Below, in pieces: positions 16,925-26,504 of a DNA stretch of 64,000 nt; position 1 is the first letter of the stretch; each line of letters opens with the position of its first letter. The position numbers and the translations under genes were made by a program. Source of the DNA: Lederbergia citrea (GTDB lineage Bacteria > Bacillota > Bacilli > Bacillales > Bacillaceae_C); contig NZ_JAGYPH010000003.1 of assembly GCF_018343525.1 (NCBI RefSeq), forward strand, positions 1,486 to 65,485, written 5' to 3'. Under the pieces are notes generated by a model. The model saw only the letters and a list, made by a program, of their open reading frames with translations, did no database searches and was not told where the DNA came from.

Positions 16925-18373
16925 TTATGGTCTTCTACCGCTTGTGCGGCGTTGTGGCTTCCGGTTTCCTTTGTATGACTGTTGGCCCGGTTTTCCACGT
17001 CTATTGCGATTGCGGTCTCCGCCACCGCCTTGATAATGATCACGTTTTTGTGGAAGTGGACGTTCTTCCGTGATGTGGACTGGTGTTTTATCAGGCTCTT
17101 TTGTCAATACTTTTAACGCGGCTGCAATGACAGTCACTGCATCAACGTGTTCAGCAAGTAATTCATTGGCCACTTGTCTGTATTCATCCACGCTGCCTTC
17201 TTTAATAGCTTCTTCCAGCTTTTCCATCGTGATGCGCTGCTGCCCTTCAAGCGCTTCATCCCAAGTTGGCGGACGCATTGGCTGCATACGTTTCTTTGTC
17301 GTTTGTTCAACAATGCGAAGATATCCCATTTCACGCGGGCTAACAAATGTAACCGCCATACCTTCTTTTCCGGCACGTCCTGTTCTACCGATTCTGTGTA
17401 CGTAGCTTTCCGGATCTTGTGGAATATCGTAGTTATACACATGGGTAACACCTGAAATATCCAATCCGCGTGCTGCAACGTCTGTTGCCACAAGCACATC
17501 CACTTTGCCTTCCTTGAATTTCTTCAAGACAGACATACGCTTCGCTTGTGTAAGATCGCCATGAATCCCTTCAGCAATATAACCTCTCATTGTTAAAGCG
17601 TTCGCTAGCTCATCGACACGACGCTTTGTACGTCCAAACACGATTGCAAGCTCAGGTGAATGAACATCGATTAACCTGGCAAGCACATCAAATTTTTCTC
17701 TTTCAGGTACTTTGACGAAAAATTGTTCGATCAATGGAACGGTCATTTCTTTTGCCTCGACACGGACTACTTCCGGTGACTTCATGAAGCGTTCCGCGAT
17801 CCGACGAATCGGAGTTGGCATTGTCGCAGAAAAAAGCAATGTTTGTCTTTCTTCTGGTACCGTTTCTAAAATCGATTCAATATCATCGATGAAGCCCATA
17901 TTAAGCATTTCGTCTGCTTCGTCAAGGACAAGCGTCTCGACATTACCTAATTTAAGTGTACGTCGGTTAATATGGTCCAGAATCCGGCCTGGCGTTCCGA
18001 CAATAATATGAGGGCCTTTTTTCAACGCACGAATTTGACGTTGAATGTCTGAACCTCCATAAACAGCTAGCACTTTAACCCGCGCTTCAGTACCAATTTT
18101 ATACAATTCTTCAGAAACTTGAATGGCAAGTTCTCTTGTAGGTGCAATAATAATCCCTTGAACATGGGGGGATTTCACATCAATTTTTTCAATTAACGGA
18201 ATACCAAATGCTGCTGTTTTCCCCGTACCTGTTTGGGCCTGACCAATTAAATCCTTTCCTTCCAAGCCTAAAGGAATGGCCTTTGCTTGTATCGGTGTAG
18301 CTTCCTCAAAGCCCAATCTGTTAACTGCTTTAATAATAGCAGGGCTTAAATTTAAATCTGCAAACTTCGTCAA
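16925..18373 (-). CDS. cshA: DEAD-box ATP-dependent RNA helicase CshA
   Basis: 482 aa. Q motif GFEEATPIQ, motif I AQTGTGKT, motif II DEAD, motif III SAT, motif [12 protein letters not shown], and a C-terminal basic tail rich in Arg/Gly/Asn (from about 445), as in CshA proteins that join the RNA degradosome and ribosome assembly. The start is TTG at 18373 with AAGGAG 11 nt upstream. A 285-bp leader to murF contains GAGACAA/TTGTCTC inverted repeats and no gene. Confidence 0.96.
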   Translation of the reverse strand: MTKFADLNLSPAIIKAVNRLGFEEATPIQAKAIPLGLEGKDLIGQAQTGTGKTAAFGIPLIEKIDVKSPHVQGIIIAPTRELAIQVSEELYKIGTEARVKVLAVYGGSDIQRQIRALKKGPHIIVGTPGRILDHINRRTLKLGNVETLVLDEADEMLNMGFIDDIESILETVPEERQTLLFSATMPTPIRRIAERFMKSPEVVRVEAKEMTVPLIEQFFVKVPEREKFDVLARLIDVHSPELAIVFGRTKRRVDELANALTMRGYIAEGIHGDLTQAKRMSVLKKFKEGKVDVLVATDVAARGLDISGVTHVYNYDIPQDPESYVHRIGRTGRAGKEGMAVTFVSPREMGYLRIVEQTTKKRMQPMRPPTWDEALEGQQRITMEKLEEAIKEGSVDEYRQVANELLAEHVDAVTVIAAALKVLTKEPDKTPVHITEERPLPQKRDHYQGGGGDRNRNRRGKPGQQSYKGNRKPQRRTSGRRP

Positions 18374-18658
18374 TGCTTCTCAATCTCCTTTTAATACCTC
18401 GATTTGAGACTATTGTCTCTCCTGGTTATTTACCCAGGCTATGTGCGAAAATGCACTCTTGAACGAAGAGCTGCTGCGAAAAATTGTAAACGATGTTGAT
18501 AATTCTACCATTAATTGTTTTTGAATACAATTGAAGGCACTAGTCAGAATCGTTTTACTTAAAGCGCGTTACAACTCTTAACAGCATTTATATATTTCCC
18601 GATTCAACTATCATTTACCCCATTTGCTTTACTATTTTCCCACTGCAAATTTTGGGCT

Positions 18659-20041
18659 TTAGCCCTTTGATATCAGCGCTTCTACCGCCTCTTCAAGTTT
18701 TATTCCCCGGGAAGCTTTAAACAAAACAATTTCGTTTCCTTCGATTTTTTCAATCAAGGTGGAAACGAGCTCAGCTTTATCGGTAAAATTAAAAACCCGT
18801 TGTTCCGGAAAGTGTTTTTTTGCCCCTTCAGCAATATACTTCCCTAAGTGTCCGTAAGTAAAAACAAATTTTATTTTACCTGGATCAAGCTCCGTTCCGA
18901 TTTGTTCATGAAAAAACTTTTCTTGATCTCCAAGTTCAAGCATATCTCCTAAGACGACAATTTTATCACGATTTCCATCCATATTTTCCACCATGGAGAT
19001 GACTGCACGCATGGCAGTTGGGCTTGCATTATAGGCATCATTTAAAATACTGGTACCTTTTTTTCCATGGTGCCATTCCATCCTCATATTCGATAATTTG
19101 ACCGCTTTTAAGCCCGCTTGCATGGAAGCAGCAGTTAGCGAAAATTCTTTAGCTGCAAGCAATACTGATAGTGCGTTCAAAACATTGTGTTTTCCTGAAA
19201 TTGGAAGATTAAACGGTTCTTTTGTAAGATTGGAAACGGTAAATGTACTTCCGTTTTCACTCATTGAAATGTGTTCGGGATACAAATCGTTCTCTGCTGA
19301 TTCCCCAAAAGTACATGTTCGGAATTGCTTTAAACCGCTAATTTTCTTAATTAACAGTGGTTCATTTCCGGGATAAATGAGGACGCCCTTTTTCGGCAGT
19401 CCTTCGGCAATTTCCAATTTCGCTTCAGCAATTGCTTCACGTGAACCAAGGTCCAGCAAATGTGCTTCACCAATATTCGTAATGATCGCAACATCGGGGC
19501 GGGCAATTCTCGTTAATAAGGAAATTTCACCCTTGCCACTCATCCCCATTTCCAGAATGGCGATTTCCGTTGTTTCTTCCATTCCAAGTATGGTAAGCGG
19601 AAGCCCAATATGGTTATTAAAATTGCCTTCGGTTTTATGAACTTTGAACGTTTCAGAAAAGACTGCCGCCGCAATATCTTTCGTGGTTGTTTTTCCATTA
19701 CTTCCCGTAATGCCGATCACTTTTGCTGAAAGTTCGTTACGATATGACCGGGCAAGCTGCTGTAAAGCAAGCAGTGTATTTTCAACAATTAAAACAGGTG
19801 CGTTCTCTGGTGGATTAGGTACATCTTTTTGCCAAAGAACCGCCCCTGCTCCGTTGTTAAGTGCAGCTTCTACATGTTGATGACCGTCTGTATTTTCCCC
19901 TTTAAAAGGTACAAAAAGATTCCCCGAAGAAATTTTTCTCGTGTCTATGCAAACACCATTTATAAGTTCATTCTGGAACTTTGATACATCATTTTCGACT
20001 TTGATCATTTCAGCTAACTGGGCAATCGTTCTTTTAATCAT
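18659..20041 (-). CDS. murF: MurF, UDP-MurNAc-tripeptide:D-Ala-D-Ala ligase
   Basis: 460 aa. ATP-binding P-loop GITGSNGKTTTKD (about 110-122), Mur-ligase central motifs EMGMSGKGEI and NIGEAHL, and the C-terminal domain with DAYNASPTAM. It joins D-Ala-D-Ala to the peptidoglycan precursor. The start at 20041 has AGGGGG upstream; the frame opens 7 codons earlier. Directly downstream of ddl, which makes its substrate. Confidence 0.96.
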   Translation of the reverse strand: MIKRTIAQLAEMIKVENDVSKFQNELINGVCIDTRKISSGNLFVPFKGENTDGHQHVEAALNNGAGAVLWQKDVPNPPENAPVLIVENTLLALQQLARSYRNELSAKVIGITGSNGKTTTKDIAAAVFSETFKVHKTEGNFNNHIGLPLTILGMEETTEIAILEMGMSGKGEISLLTRIARPDVAIITNIGEAHLLDLGSREAIAEAKLEIAEGLPKKGVLIYPGNEPLLIKKISGLKQFRTCTFGESAENDLYPEHISMSENGSTFTVSNLTKEPFNLPISGKHNVLNALSVLLAAKEFSLTAASMQAGLKAVKLSNMRMEWHHGKKGTSILNDAYNASPTAMRAVISMVENMDGNRDKIVVLGDMLELGDQEKFFHEQIGTELDPGKIKFVFTYGHLGKYIAEGAKKHFPEQRVFNFTDKAELVSTLIEKIEGNEIVLFKASRGIKLEEAVEALISKG

Positions 20042-20060
20042 TATTATCCCCCTAACATGC

Positions 20061-20086
20061 AAGAATCACGGAAATCCGTGATTCTT
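20061..20086 (-). other. Perfect palindrome between ddl and murF
   Basis: Twelve-base arms AAGAATCACGGA / TCCGTGATTCTT with a 2-base centre. On the transcribed strand it is not followed by T, so it is not a normal terminator; it ends 12 nt before the murF ribosome site. Confidence 0.7.
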
Positions 20087-20093
20087 TTATAAA

Positions 20094-21164
20094 TTAGAAT
20101 GTATGGATTATACTTTGTTTTTCCTCATGACGTTCCAATGCAAGTTGTACCATTCGTTCAATTAATTGTGGATATTCCAAGCCGGTATGCTTCCACACTA
20201 ATGGGAACATACTAAATGGGGTGAACCCTGGCATTGTATTCACTTCGTTAATGATCGTCCTGCCTTCTTTTGTAACAAAAAAGTCCATTCTTGCGAGACC
20301 TGAACAATCAAGTGCTTTGAACGCCCTAGCCGCCATTTTCTTGATCGTTACATATTGTTCAGTAGGAATATCCGCTGGAATGATAAGCGCTGTATCGCCA
20401 TCAATATATTTCGATTTATAATCATAAAAGTCGCTTTTCGGAACAATTTCACCAGCAATAGAGACTTCAGGAAAGTCGTTTCCAAGCACACCTACCTCAA
20501 TTTCCCTTGCTGTCACACCTTCTTCTACAATAATTTTCCGGTCATATTTAAAAGCTTCAACAAATGCTTCTGTAAGTTCCGCACGGTTTTCACACTTGCT
20601 TATCCCTACACTAGATCCGAGATTTGCCGGTTTCACAAAACAAGGGTAGCCAAGTTCTTTTTCCACTTGATCGTACGCTCTTTCCGGTGAACCTTCCCAT
20701 GTACTGCGAATAAACCAAACATAATTTACTTGGTCCAGCCCTTCATGTGCAAATAAATTTTTCATAATTACTTTATCCATTCCAGCAGAGGAAGCGAGAA
20801 CGCCATTTCCTACATACGGAATGTTTAGCAATTCTAGCATTCCTTGAACAGTACCGTCTTCACCGTTCGGACCGTGCAATAGTGGAAATACTACATCATA
20901 ACTTTCTTCATCTGCGGTCAGCTTTGAACTTAATGCATTCGGCACGATTTCTTTTCCATTTCTTCCAAACTCAAGCTCTTTAACATTTTCAACCGGCCCC
21001 GAAAGTTCTGGTCCTTTAATCCAATTACCTTCTTTAGATATAAAAATTGGATGAATGGCAAATTTATTTGTATCCAAAGCTTGGATCACTGCTTTGGCTG
21101 TTTGTAATGAAACTTCATGTTCTGCTGATTTACCACCGTACAATAAACAAATATTAATTTTCAT
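20094..21164 (-). CDS. ddl: D-alanine-D-alanine ligase
   Basis: 356 aa ATP-grasp enzyme. N-terminal [14 protein letters not shown], the serine/glycine loop LGSSVGISK, and the metal-binding C-terminal [10 protein letters not shown]. It links two D-alanines made by Alr. The omega-loop Tyr-Lys pair ([10 protein letters not shown] region) points to D-Ala rather than D-lactate specificity, judged from known Ddl alignments. ATG start, with AGGATT-type ribosome site. Confidence 0.96.
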   Translation of the reverse strand: MKINICLLYGGKSAEHEVSLQTAKAVIQALDTNKFAIHPIFISKEGNWIKGPELSGPVENVKELEFGRNGKEIVPNALSSKLTADEESYDVVFPLLHGPNGEDGTVQGMLELLNIPYVGNGVLASSAGMDKVIMKNLFAHEGLDQVNYVWFIRSTWEGSPERAYDQVEKELGYPCFVKPANLGSSVGISKCENRAELTEAFVEAFKYDRKIIVEEGVTAREIEVGVLGNDFPEVSIAGEIVPKSDFYDYKSKYIDGDTALIIPADIPTEQYVTIKKMAARAFKALDCSGLARMDFFVTKEGRTIINEVNTMPGFTPFSMFPLVWKHTGLEYPQLIERMVQLALERHEEKQSIIHTF

Positions 21165-21520
21165 TTTAATCCTCCAAGAATACAGATGTCTTATATTTTA
21201 CCACGAAGAGATGGCATTAATCTAAACTTTATTATCACGATTTTTTTATTCATATTATATGGGCTTTTAGTCGGAATGTGAGAAAGATGCGGATTGGCCG
21301 TGAGGATGCTTTTTTTGGCCAGCACATCCTTTGCTGGCCATTCTAAATTGTTCTTGTAAACTAGCAAAAAATTATGGTAGAATACTTTTGAAACTAGCGT
21401 GAATGCGCTTACACTGATATGTAAATTATGTATTTTGCTAGTTCCTCTTACTTTTTTCGCTGAAAAGATGTATAATTCCACTCAGGAGAAACAGTTGTAC
21501 ATCAAAGGAGGTCACAACAA
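21165..21520. other. Divergent intergenic region ddl / symporter
   Basis: 356 bp. It contains a strong stem TGGCCAGCA/TGCTGGCCA (21317-21342) with T before and no T after, so not a simple terminator. A 96-codon minus frame (21191-21481) has no ribosome site or family resemblance and is not called a gene. The plus-strand leader ends in AAAGGAGGT for the symporter. Confidence 0.5.
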
Positions 21521-22711
21521 TTGAAAAAAATTGGATTATTACCGAGAATCATCATTGCAATTGGACTAGGTATCTTGATCGGAATGATCGCTCCAGACAA
21601 GCTTGTGAGATTATTTGCTACATTTAATAGCCTGTTTGGAAACTTCTTAGGATTTGTCATCCCATTAATTATTATTGGATTTATCGCTCCTGGAATTGGT
21701 TCTTTGGGCAGGGGTGCCGGAAAATTGCTCGGCTGGACTGCGGCGATTGCCTACATTTCAACGATCGGCGCGGGATTACTAGCATTCTTCACAGCTAAGA
21801 CTCTTTACCCATCTTTACTTTCCAATTTGTCTTTAACCGAATTTGCTGACCCGGAAAAAGCTCTTGCGAAAGCTTTTTTCTCCATTGAAATGACTCCAAT
21901 TATGGGTGTAATGTCAGCCTTACTCATTTCATTTATTATTGGAATCGGCGTTGCAGCGATTAAAGGCGATACACTTTTGAAAATAGTTAATGATTTCCGC
22001 GATATCGTACAGCTATTGATTGAAAAAGTTATCATCCCTTTATTGCCCGTTCATATTTTTGGAATCTTTGCGAATATGACTAAAGCTGGACAAGTTGGAC
22101 CCATTCTAAGTGTTTTTGCAAAAGTGTTTGTAATGATTATTGCCCTTCATTTACTTTATTTATTAGTTCAGTATATGGTTGCGGGATCGGTTCAACAAAA
22201 AAATCCGTTAAAAATGTTAAAAACAATGAGCCCGGCTTATTTTACAGCCCTCGGCACTCAGTCTTCAGCCGCTACTATTCCGGTCACATTAAAAAATGCT
22301 AAAAAAATTGTTAAGAAAGAAAGAGTTGCTGATTTTGCCACTCCGCTCTTAGCAACAATCCATTTATCCGGAAGTACGATTACGCTTGTAAGCTGTGCGA
22401 TGGCCGTTATGTTTATGCAAGGTCAAAGCTATTCGTTCGTTACATTTTTCCCATTCATCCTAATGCTCGGCATTACAATGGTCGCCGCACCTGGTGTACC
22501 TGGAGGGGCAGTAATGGCAGCGATCGGTCTATTAGAATCGATGCTCGGTTTCGGTCCATCGATGACAGCCTTGATGATTGCTCTTTACCTTGCACAAGAT
22601 AGCTTCGGAACAGCTTGTAACGTAACGGGCGATGGTGCCATTACTGCTATCGTTGATCGAATCAATAAAAAGGATTCTTCTGAAGAAGTAAAAGCTGTAG
22701 AAGCAGTATAG
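21521..22711 (+). CDS. Dicarboxylate/amino acid:cation symporter
   Basis: 396 aa, eight or more membrane helices. Family signatures of the DAACS (GltP/SstT-like) transporters are the serine-rich reentrant loop GTQSSAATIPVTL and the C-terminal DSFGTACNVTGDGAI motif for sodium and substrate binding. The start is TTG at 21521 with a near-perfect AAAGGAGGT 9 nt upstream. Substrate (acidic or small neutral amino acid versus C4-dicarboxylate) cannot be told from sequence. Stands alone. Confidence 0.9.
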   Translation: MKKIGLLPRIIIAIGLGILIGMIAPDKLVRLFATFNSLFGNFLGFVIPLIIIGFIAPGIGSLGRGAGKLLGWTAAIAYISTIGAGLLAFFTAKTLYPSLLSNLSLTEFADPEKALAKAFFSIEMTPIMGVMSALLISFIIGIGVAAIKGDTLLKIVNDFRDIVQLLIEKVIIPLLPVHIFGIFANMTKAGQVGPILSVFAKVFVMIIALHLLYLLVQYMVAGSVQQKNPLKMLKTMSPAYFTALGTQSSAATIPVTLKNAKKIVKKERVADFATPLLATIHLSGSTITLVSCAMAVMFMQGQSYSFVTFFPFILMLGITMVAAPGVPGGAVMAAIGLLESMLGFGPSMTALMIALYLAQDSFGTACNVTGDGAITAIVDRINKKDSSEEVKAVEAV

Positions 22712-22716
22712 ACAGA

Positions 22717-22864
22717 AAAGCGGAAGCGCCCGTTTAGCGACGTACAAACTTCTAGGGATTCTGACGAGATAAAGGAAACACGGTGAGCCTGTAAGGCGAA
22801 CCGATGTTGACTTATCGTAGGAAGAATCCTGAAGTTTGCTAGTCGCTGGGCGCTGGAGCTAGAC
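22717..22864 (+). repeat. Dispersed repeat (large family, copy F)
   Basis: Ends conserved (AAAAGCGGAAGCGCCCG ... CTGGGCGCTGGAGCTAGACAG) but the interior is unlike the other copies, showing that the ends are the conserved part. It lies between the symporter stop and a terminator. Confidence 0.82.
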
Positions 22865-22866
22865 AG

Positions 22867-22908
22867 AAAAGCGCGGAACCACTAAGTAAAATGGTTCCGC
22901 GCTTTTTC
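22867..22908. terminator. Bidirectional terminator
   Basis: AAAAGCGCGGAACCA / TGGTTCCGCGCTTTTT, 15-bp arms with a 10-nt loop, between two convergent genes. Confidence 0.92.
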
Positions 22909-22915
22909 TATCATT

Positions 22916-23689
22916 TTAAGCCGAAGAATATGCTTGCCATTCTCCTGTCTTTCGATCAAAAACAATTTTCCCATCTGGAGTCTTATTATTAATCAGTTCA
23001 TACTCCTCATACATGGCATCCATGTCATAAAAGTCCCCTATCACCCAAACTGGAATTTCAATTTGCTGCCTGCTTTTCACTGCTTTTTCAATCGAAAAAG
23101 CTAGTCCTTCTTTCATATAGTTACTAAAAGGATGGAGAATTTCAGGAGGAACTGCGGGAACTGCTTTCTTTTTCCATAGGCCAAAAACAAATTTTTCCTT
23201 CTGACCATTTATTTTTGTTGAAATGACCTGGCCGAGCATCATATAAAAATGATTCCATGATCTGTAATAAATTTTATTACACCAGCCGTCATCCCCTGCT
23301 AGATAAGCAAACCGATTGCTTAATTTACCGTAAAAGGGTAAGCGCAAATGGTCTTTTAGATGCCCTAAGTAAAGGATCTCGGCAATTTCCTGTCCGCTTA
23401 ATTGATCTAGATGTTCCTCATCTTCAAAATCAATCCAACAAAAATCACCATACCCATATACATTCTCTACTAATAATTTACGGATCATGTCAGAGTCGGC
23501 ATAATCAAGCTTTGTATGCATATTAAAATGCCCTTCCTCAAATTTATGCCGAAGCAATAAAACATTGGGGATTTGGACTGGAATGCCTTTAATGAATTCG
23601 GAAAATTCAATACCATAAGAAAGCACAAAATGGTCTGAATTATTCATATGTACATATATTAACTCTCGTCCAACTGCATGGTTTTTCAA
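22916..23689 (-). CDS. Conserved-type hypothetical protein
   Basis: 257 aa; I do not recognise the family. TTG start at 23689 preceded by TGGAGGG at good spacing, normal codon use, and a terminator downstream support a real gene. No signal peptide or membrane helix. The sequence is rich in aromatic and acidic residues, and a Cys pair is absent. It ends with a segment listing polar turns (NNKTPDGKIVFDRKTGEW) resembling a beta hairpin. It is divergent from the CNNM/CBS gene next door. Confidence 0.75.
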   Translation of the reverse strand: MKNHAVGRELIYVHMNNSDHFVLSYGIEFSEFIKGIPVQIPNVLLLRHKFEEGHFNMHTKLDYADSDMIRKLLVENVYGYGDFCWIDFEDEEHLDQLSGQEIAEILYLGHLKDHLRLPFYGKLSNRFAYLAGDDGWCNKIYYRSWNHFYMMLGQVISTKINGQKEKFVFGLWKKKAVPAVPPEILHPFSNYMKEGLAFSIEKAVKSRQQIEIPVWVIGDFYDMDAMYEEYELINNKTPDGKIVFDRKTGEWQAYSSA

Positions 23690-23932
23690 GAACTAGCCCT
23701 CCAGTGTAGAAATAAGGAACATTTAGCGCCTTGCTGATGATTATATAATAACAAATTCCTGATATCAAAGCATTGTTACCGACAGAATCAGCCTTTGATT
23801 GCCCGCTGTATGATTATTTTTATATGTATTTGGACAGAATACGATAATTCTTGCCTATTTGTGGGTAAAGTATAAATATCTATAGAGAGAATTTCATTTA
23901 GGAGGTGAAGTCCTGCCGTCAGCCTTATAAGG

Positions 23933-25252
23933 TTGTTGAAGCGGGATGCTCCATTGTTATTAATTAACATCTTACTTGTTATATTATTAATCGCACTTAC
24001 TGCTTTTTTTGTTGCATCAGAATTTGCCATTGTAAAGGTCAGAGGATCACGGATAGACCAACTCATTGCCGAGGGAAATAAAAAAGCGACTGTTGCAAAA
24101 CGGCTGCTTTCAAATTTAGACGGATATTTATCCGCTACCCAACTTGGCATTACAGTGACAGCACTTGGACTTGGGTGGCTTGGAGAACCAACAGTCCAGG
24201 TCATTTTGACGCCCTTATTCGAAAGGCTAAATGTATCCGAATCGCTGGCAAGCATCCTGTCATTTATTATTGCTTTTGGTACCATTACATTTATTCATGT
24301 TGTCATTGGGGAATTGGCTCCTAAAACTTTTGCCATTCATAAGGCAGAGGAAATTACACTCGCTGTCGCCACACCACTCATACTATTTTATAAAATTATG
24401 TATCCATTCATTTGGCTGTTAAATGGAGCGGCACGACTCATCGTTGGTTTATTCGGTATCAAACCTGCATCAGAAGGTGAAATTGCGCATTCTGAAGAAG
24501 AGCTTAGAATTATTCTCTCGGAAAGTTTAAAAAGTGGAGAAATTAACCAGTCAGAATACCGATATGTAAATAAAATTTTTGAATTTGACAATCGGGTTGC
24601 GAAAGAAATTATGGTTCCTAGAATAGAAATATTCAGCATTGATAAATCCGCATGTATCGAAGATATAATAGAAACGATAAAGACAGAACGCTTCACCCGC
24701 TACCCTGTGACAGACGGAGATAAGGATTCAATTATCGGCATCGTAAATGTTAAAGAGTTTCTATCAGACTGTATCAACGGAAACTGCAATGGGCATGAGC
24801 CGATTATGCCTTATGTTAAACCAGTCATTCGTGTCATTGAAACGATACCTATACAAAGCTTGTTAGTCAAAATGCAAAAGGAAAGAACTCATATGGCTGT
24901 TTTGTTCGATGAATACGGCGGCACGGCTGGCATTATCACAGTAGAAGATATTCTCGAAGAAATTGTCGGAGAAATAAGAGATGAATTTGATGCTGATGAA
25001 GTTCCTTATGTTCGAAAACTATCAGACCACCATTATTTGCTTGATGCAAAAATGCTGATAGAAGAAGTGAATGACCTACTAGGAATACATTTATCCGATG
25101 TAGATGTAGATACGATCGGTGGCTGGCTCCTTACGCAGAAATATGATTTGATAGAAGGAGACAAACTTACCGCTGAAGATTTTAATTTTCACGTGCAAAA
25201 AATGGAAGGCTCACATATAAGTGTTATAGAAGTTAAAAAAAATGAGGAATGA
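23933..25252 (+). CDS. Hemolysin C/CorC-like CNNM transporter
   Basis: 439 aa. N-terminal CNNM (DUF21) domain with four helices (about 8-190), two CBS domains (about 215-335; [19 protein letters not shown] and [24 protein letters not shown]) and the C-terminal CorC_HlyC domain. Bacillus relatives include MpfA (magnesium efflux) and YrkA/YqhB; I cannot assign which. The open frame begins TTGTTG at 23933, but the only strong ribosome site (AGGAGGTG, 23900-23907) lies about 26 nt upstream with a five-codon CTG-to-TAA frame between. Confidence 0.9.
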   Translation: MLKRDAPLLLINILLVILLIALTAFFVASEFAIVKVRGSRIDQLIAEGNKKATVAKRLLSNLDGYLSATQLGITVTALGLGWLGEPTVQVILTPLFERLNVSESLASILSFIIAFGTITFIHVVIGELAPKTFAIHKAEEITLAVATPLILFYKIMYPFIWLLNGAARLIVGLFGIKPASEGEIAHSEEELRIILSESLKSGEINQSEYRYVNKIFEFDNRVAKEIMVPRIEIFSIDKSACIEDIIETIKTERFTRYPVTDGDKDSIIGIVNVKEFLSDCINGNCNGHEPIMPYVKPVIRVIETIPIQSLLVKMQKERTHMAVLFDEYGGTAGIITVEDILEEIVGEIRDEFDADEVPYVRKLSDHHYLLDAKMLIEEVNDLLGIHLSDVDVDTIGGWLLTQKYDLIEGDKLTAEDFNFHVQKMEGSHISVIEVKKNEE

Positions 25253-25295
25253 AAAGAGCACATTCGGAGAAATTTACCGAATGTGTCTCTTTTCG
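25253..25295 (+). terminator. Terminator after the CNNM gene
   Basis: AAAAGAG-CACATTCGG / CCGAATGTG-CTCTTTTC type stem starting at the stop codon, ending in TTTTC. Confidence 0.8.
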
Positions 25296-25325
25296 TCATC
25301 GTTTCCCAGGAGTTTTTCAAAACTT

Positions 25326-25371
25326 GACAAAAAACAAGCCAGGCATGCATTCCCATGCAACCTGGCTTGTT
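25326..25371 (-). terminator. Terminator of the 49-aa gene
   Basis: Minus strand AACAAGCCAGG, inner TGCATG stem, CCTGGCTTGTT followed by TTTTGTC; starts 6 bp past the small gene's stop. Confidence 0.9.
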
Positions 25372-25376
25372 CGCCT

Positions 25377-25526
25377 TTAAGAGTGAAGTTCGGAATACTT
25401 TTGGACAGGTTTAACGTCCTCCAGCACTTTACTAAGCTCTAACCGTGATTTCGTTTTGGAAATCTTAACTCCAATCTCCGTCAGACTACTTATTACCTTT
25501 TTTAACTGATCATGATCTCTTTGCAA
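25377..25526 (-). CDS. Small protein, 49 aa, unrecognised
   Basis: Minus-strand frame TTG (25524-25526) to TAA (25377-25379). AGAGGTGATC ends 4-6 nt before the TTG and an intrinsic terminator follows, so all parts of a minimal gene are present. The product is charged and helical (start LQRDHDQLKKVISSL, end VQKYSELHS), without Cys, signal peptide or membrane helix. I recognise no family; the heptad-like leucines suggest a coiled coil or a small regulator. An in-frame ATG 10 codons upstream (25556) has its ribosome site touching the codon and is less likely. Confidence 0.65.
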   Translation of the reverse strand: MQRDHDQLKKVISSLTEIGVKISKTKSRLELSKVLEDVKPVQKYSELHS

Positions 25527-25692
25527 GAAGATCACCTCTTTAAGATTTGACATCTCCTACATATCTTACCTTAATTAAAACCCGCTGTATATCGTTTTTG
25601 TAAAAGAGTAATCAATTTGTCAACTATTTTGATTATGTTACTTAATATACCCAAGAAATCAAGTAATAACCTTTTGTTGTAAATTTATATAC

Positions 25693-25731
25693 AAAAAAAC
25701 AGCCGGCCTATTGTAGGTCGGCTGTTTTTTT
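25693..25731 (-). terminator. Terminator after csbD
   Basis: AAAACAGCCGGCC / GGTCGGCTGTTTTTTT, ending exactly at the csbD stop; strong in both directions. Confidence 0.92.
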
Positions 25732-25732
25732 A

Positions 25733-25933
25733 TTAATCTTTATCAAAAAAATCGGAAACTTCTTTTTTCGCTTCACCATATTTTTGTTTCGCTTCACCTT
25801 TTGCTTTATCCCATTTTCCTTCTGCTTGCATTCTCTCATTGTCTGTCATATCACCGAAACTATCTTTTGCTTCGCCTTTTACCTTATCCCATGTACCTTC
25901 CAGCTTTTCTTTATTTCCGTGATTGTTACTCAT
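25733..25933 (-). CDS. csbD: CsbD family stress protein
   Basis: 66 aa, very hydrophilic, with two copies of the CsbD-type motif (GTWDKVKGEAKDSFGD and GKWDKAKGEAKQKYGE). CsbD proteins are abundant general-stress proteins of unknown activity controlled by sigma-B. The start at 25933 follows AAGGGAGGA; the frame extends 22 codons further upstream with no site. The upstream sigma-B promoter fits. Confidence 0.93.
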   Translation of the reverse strand: MSNNHGNKEKLEGTWDKVKGEAKDSFGDMTDNERMQAEGKWDKAKGEAKQKYGEAKKEVSDFFDKD

Positions 25934-25983
25934 GTTTTTTTCCTCCCTTGAAATCAAAGTTAAAAAGGATGTTCTATTTAAAT

Positions 25984-26008
25984 ATACCCTTTTAAGCACT
26001 TATGAAAC
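25984..26008 (-). promoter_or_regulatory. Sigma-B promoter of csbD
   Basis: On the minus strand GTTTCA (26003-26008), 13-nt spacer, GGGTAT (25984-25989). The -10 is a perfect sigma-B consensus and the spacing equals that of the rsbV promoter in this window. Confidence 0.85.
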
Positions 26009-26050
26009 TTTTAATTCTACAGGAAGGATTGAAAATGATATTTTTTTTGA

Positions 26051-26407
26051 TTAACTTAGCCGGTATTGCCTTAGCATCGTTTCCAATCGAAGCGCAAGGC
26101 CAAGGCTGCCCTCTACTTTTAATCTCCTCATCATATAAGCAGTCGTACTATTCAATGTCCCTTGGATCAGCTTTTTGAAATCTTCTAAAGTCATGATTAG
26201 CGTACACTCTGATTCAAGTGGTGCTCCTTCTTCGACACGGGCCGTTCCCTTATCGATTATAAGCTGATAAGTTCCACGTTCCACACCCGATAATTCAAAT
26301 TGATAAACAATGCTCATATGATGAAGAGGTTTAGGTTGTTCATTCATTACCTTTTCAATTTGCTGCCAAATTTCAGCTAAATTTTTATCTTCCAAGGAAA
26401 TGTCCAT
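26051..26407 (-). CDS. SCP2 sterol-binding-fold protein
   Basis: 118 aa fitting a stand-alone SCP2 domain: YQFELSGVERGTYQLIIDKGTARVEEG beta strands broken by LIMTLEDFKKLIQGTLNSTTAYMMRRLKVEGSLGLALRL. In bacteria such proteins bind hydrophobic ligands; no specific ligand is known. Strong GGAGGG ribosome site. Own promoter at 26440-26467. Confidence 0.88.
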   Translation of the reverse strand: MDISLEDKNLAEIWQQIEKVMNEQPKPLHHMSIVYQFELSGVERGTYQLIIDKGTARVEEGAPLESECTLIMTLEDFKKLIQGTLNSTTAYMMRRLKVEGSLGLALRLETMLRQYRLS

Positions 26408-26439
26408 AGCTTCCCTCCAAAAACTACAAATTTCTTTCT

Positions 26440-26467
26440 ATTATACCATTTCAAAACATTCAGACAA
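26440..26467 (-). promoter_or_regulatory. Promoter of the SCP2 gene
   Basis: TTGTCT (26462-26467), 16-nt spacer, TATAAT (26440-26445) preceded by TGG (near-extended -10), about 35 nt before the gene start. Confidence 0.65.
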
Positions 26468-26504
26468 TAGGTATGATAAATAAAAGCCAGGCGTATGCCT
26501 AGCT

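Noticed and set aside
21191-21481. 96-codon minus-strand frame downstream-adjacent to the symporter start
   Set aside because: No ribosome site, unlikely composition, and it crosses a hairpin and the symporter promoter region.
23788-24285. 165-codon minus-strand frame
   Set aside because: It is a shadow of the CNNM/CBS gene, whose domains are unmistakable in the plus frame.
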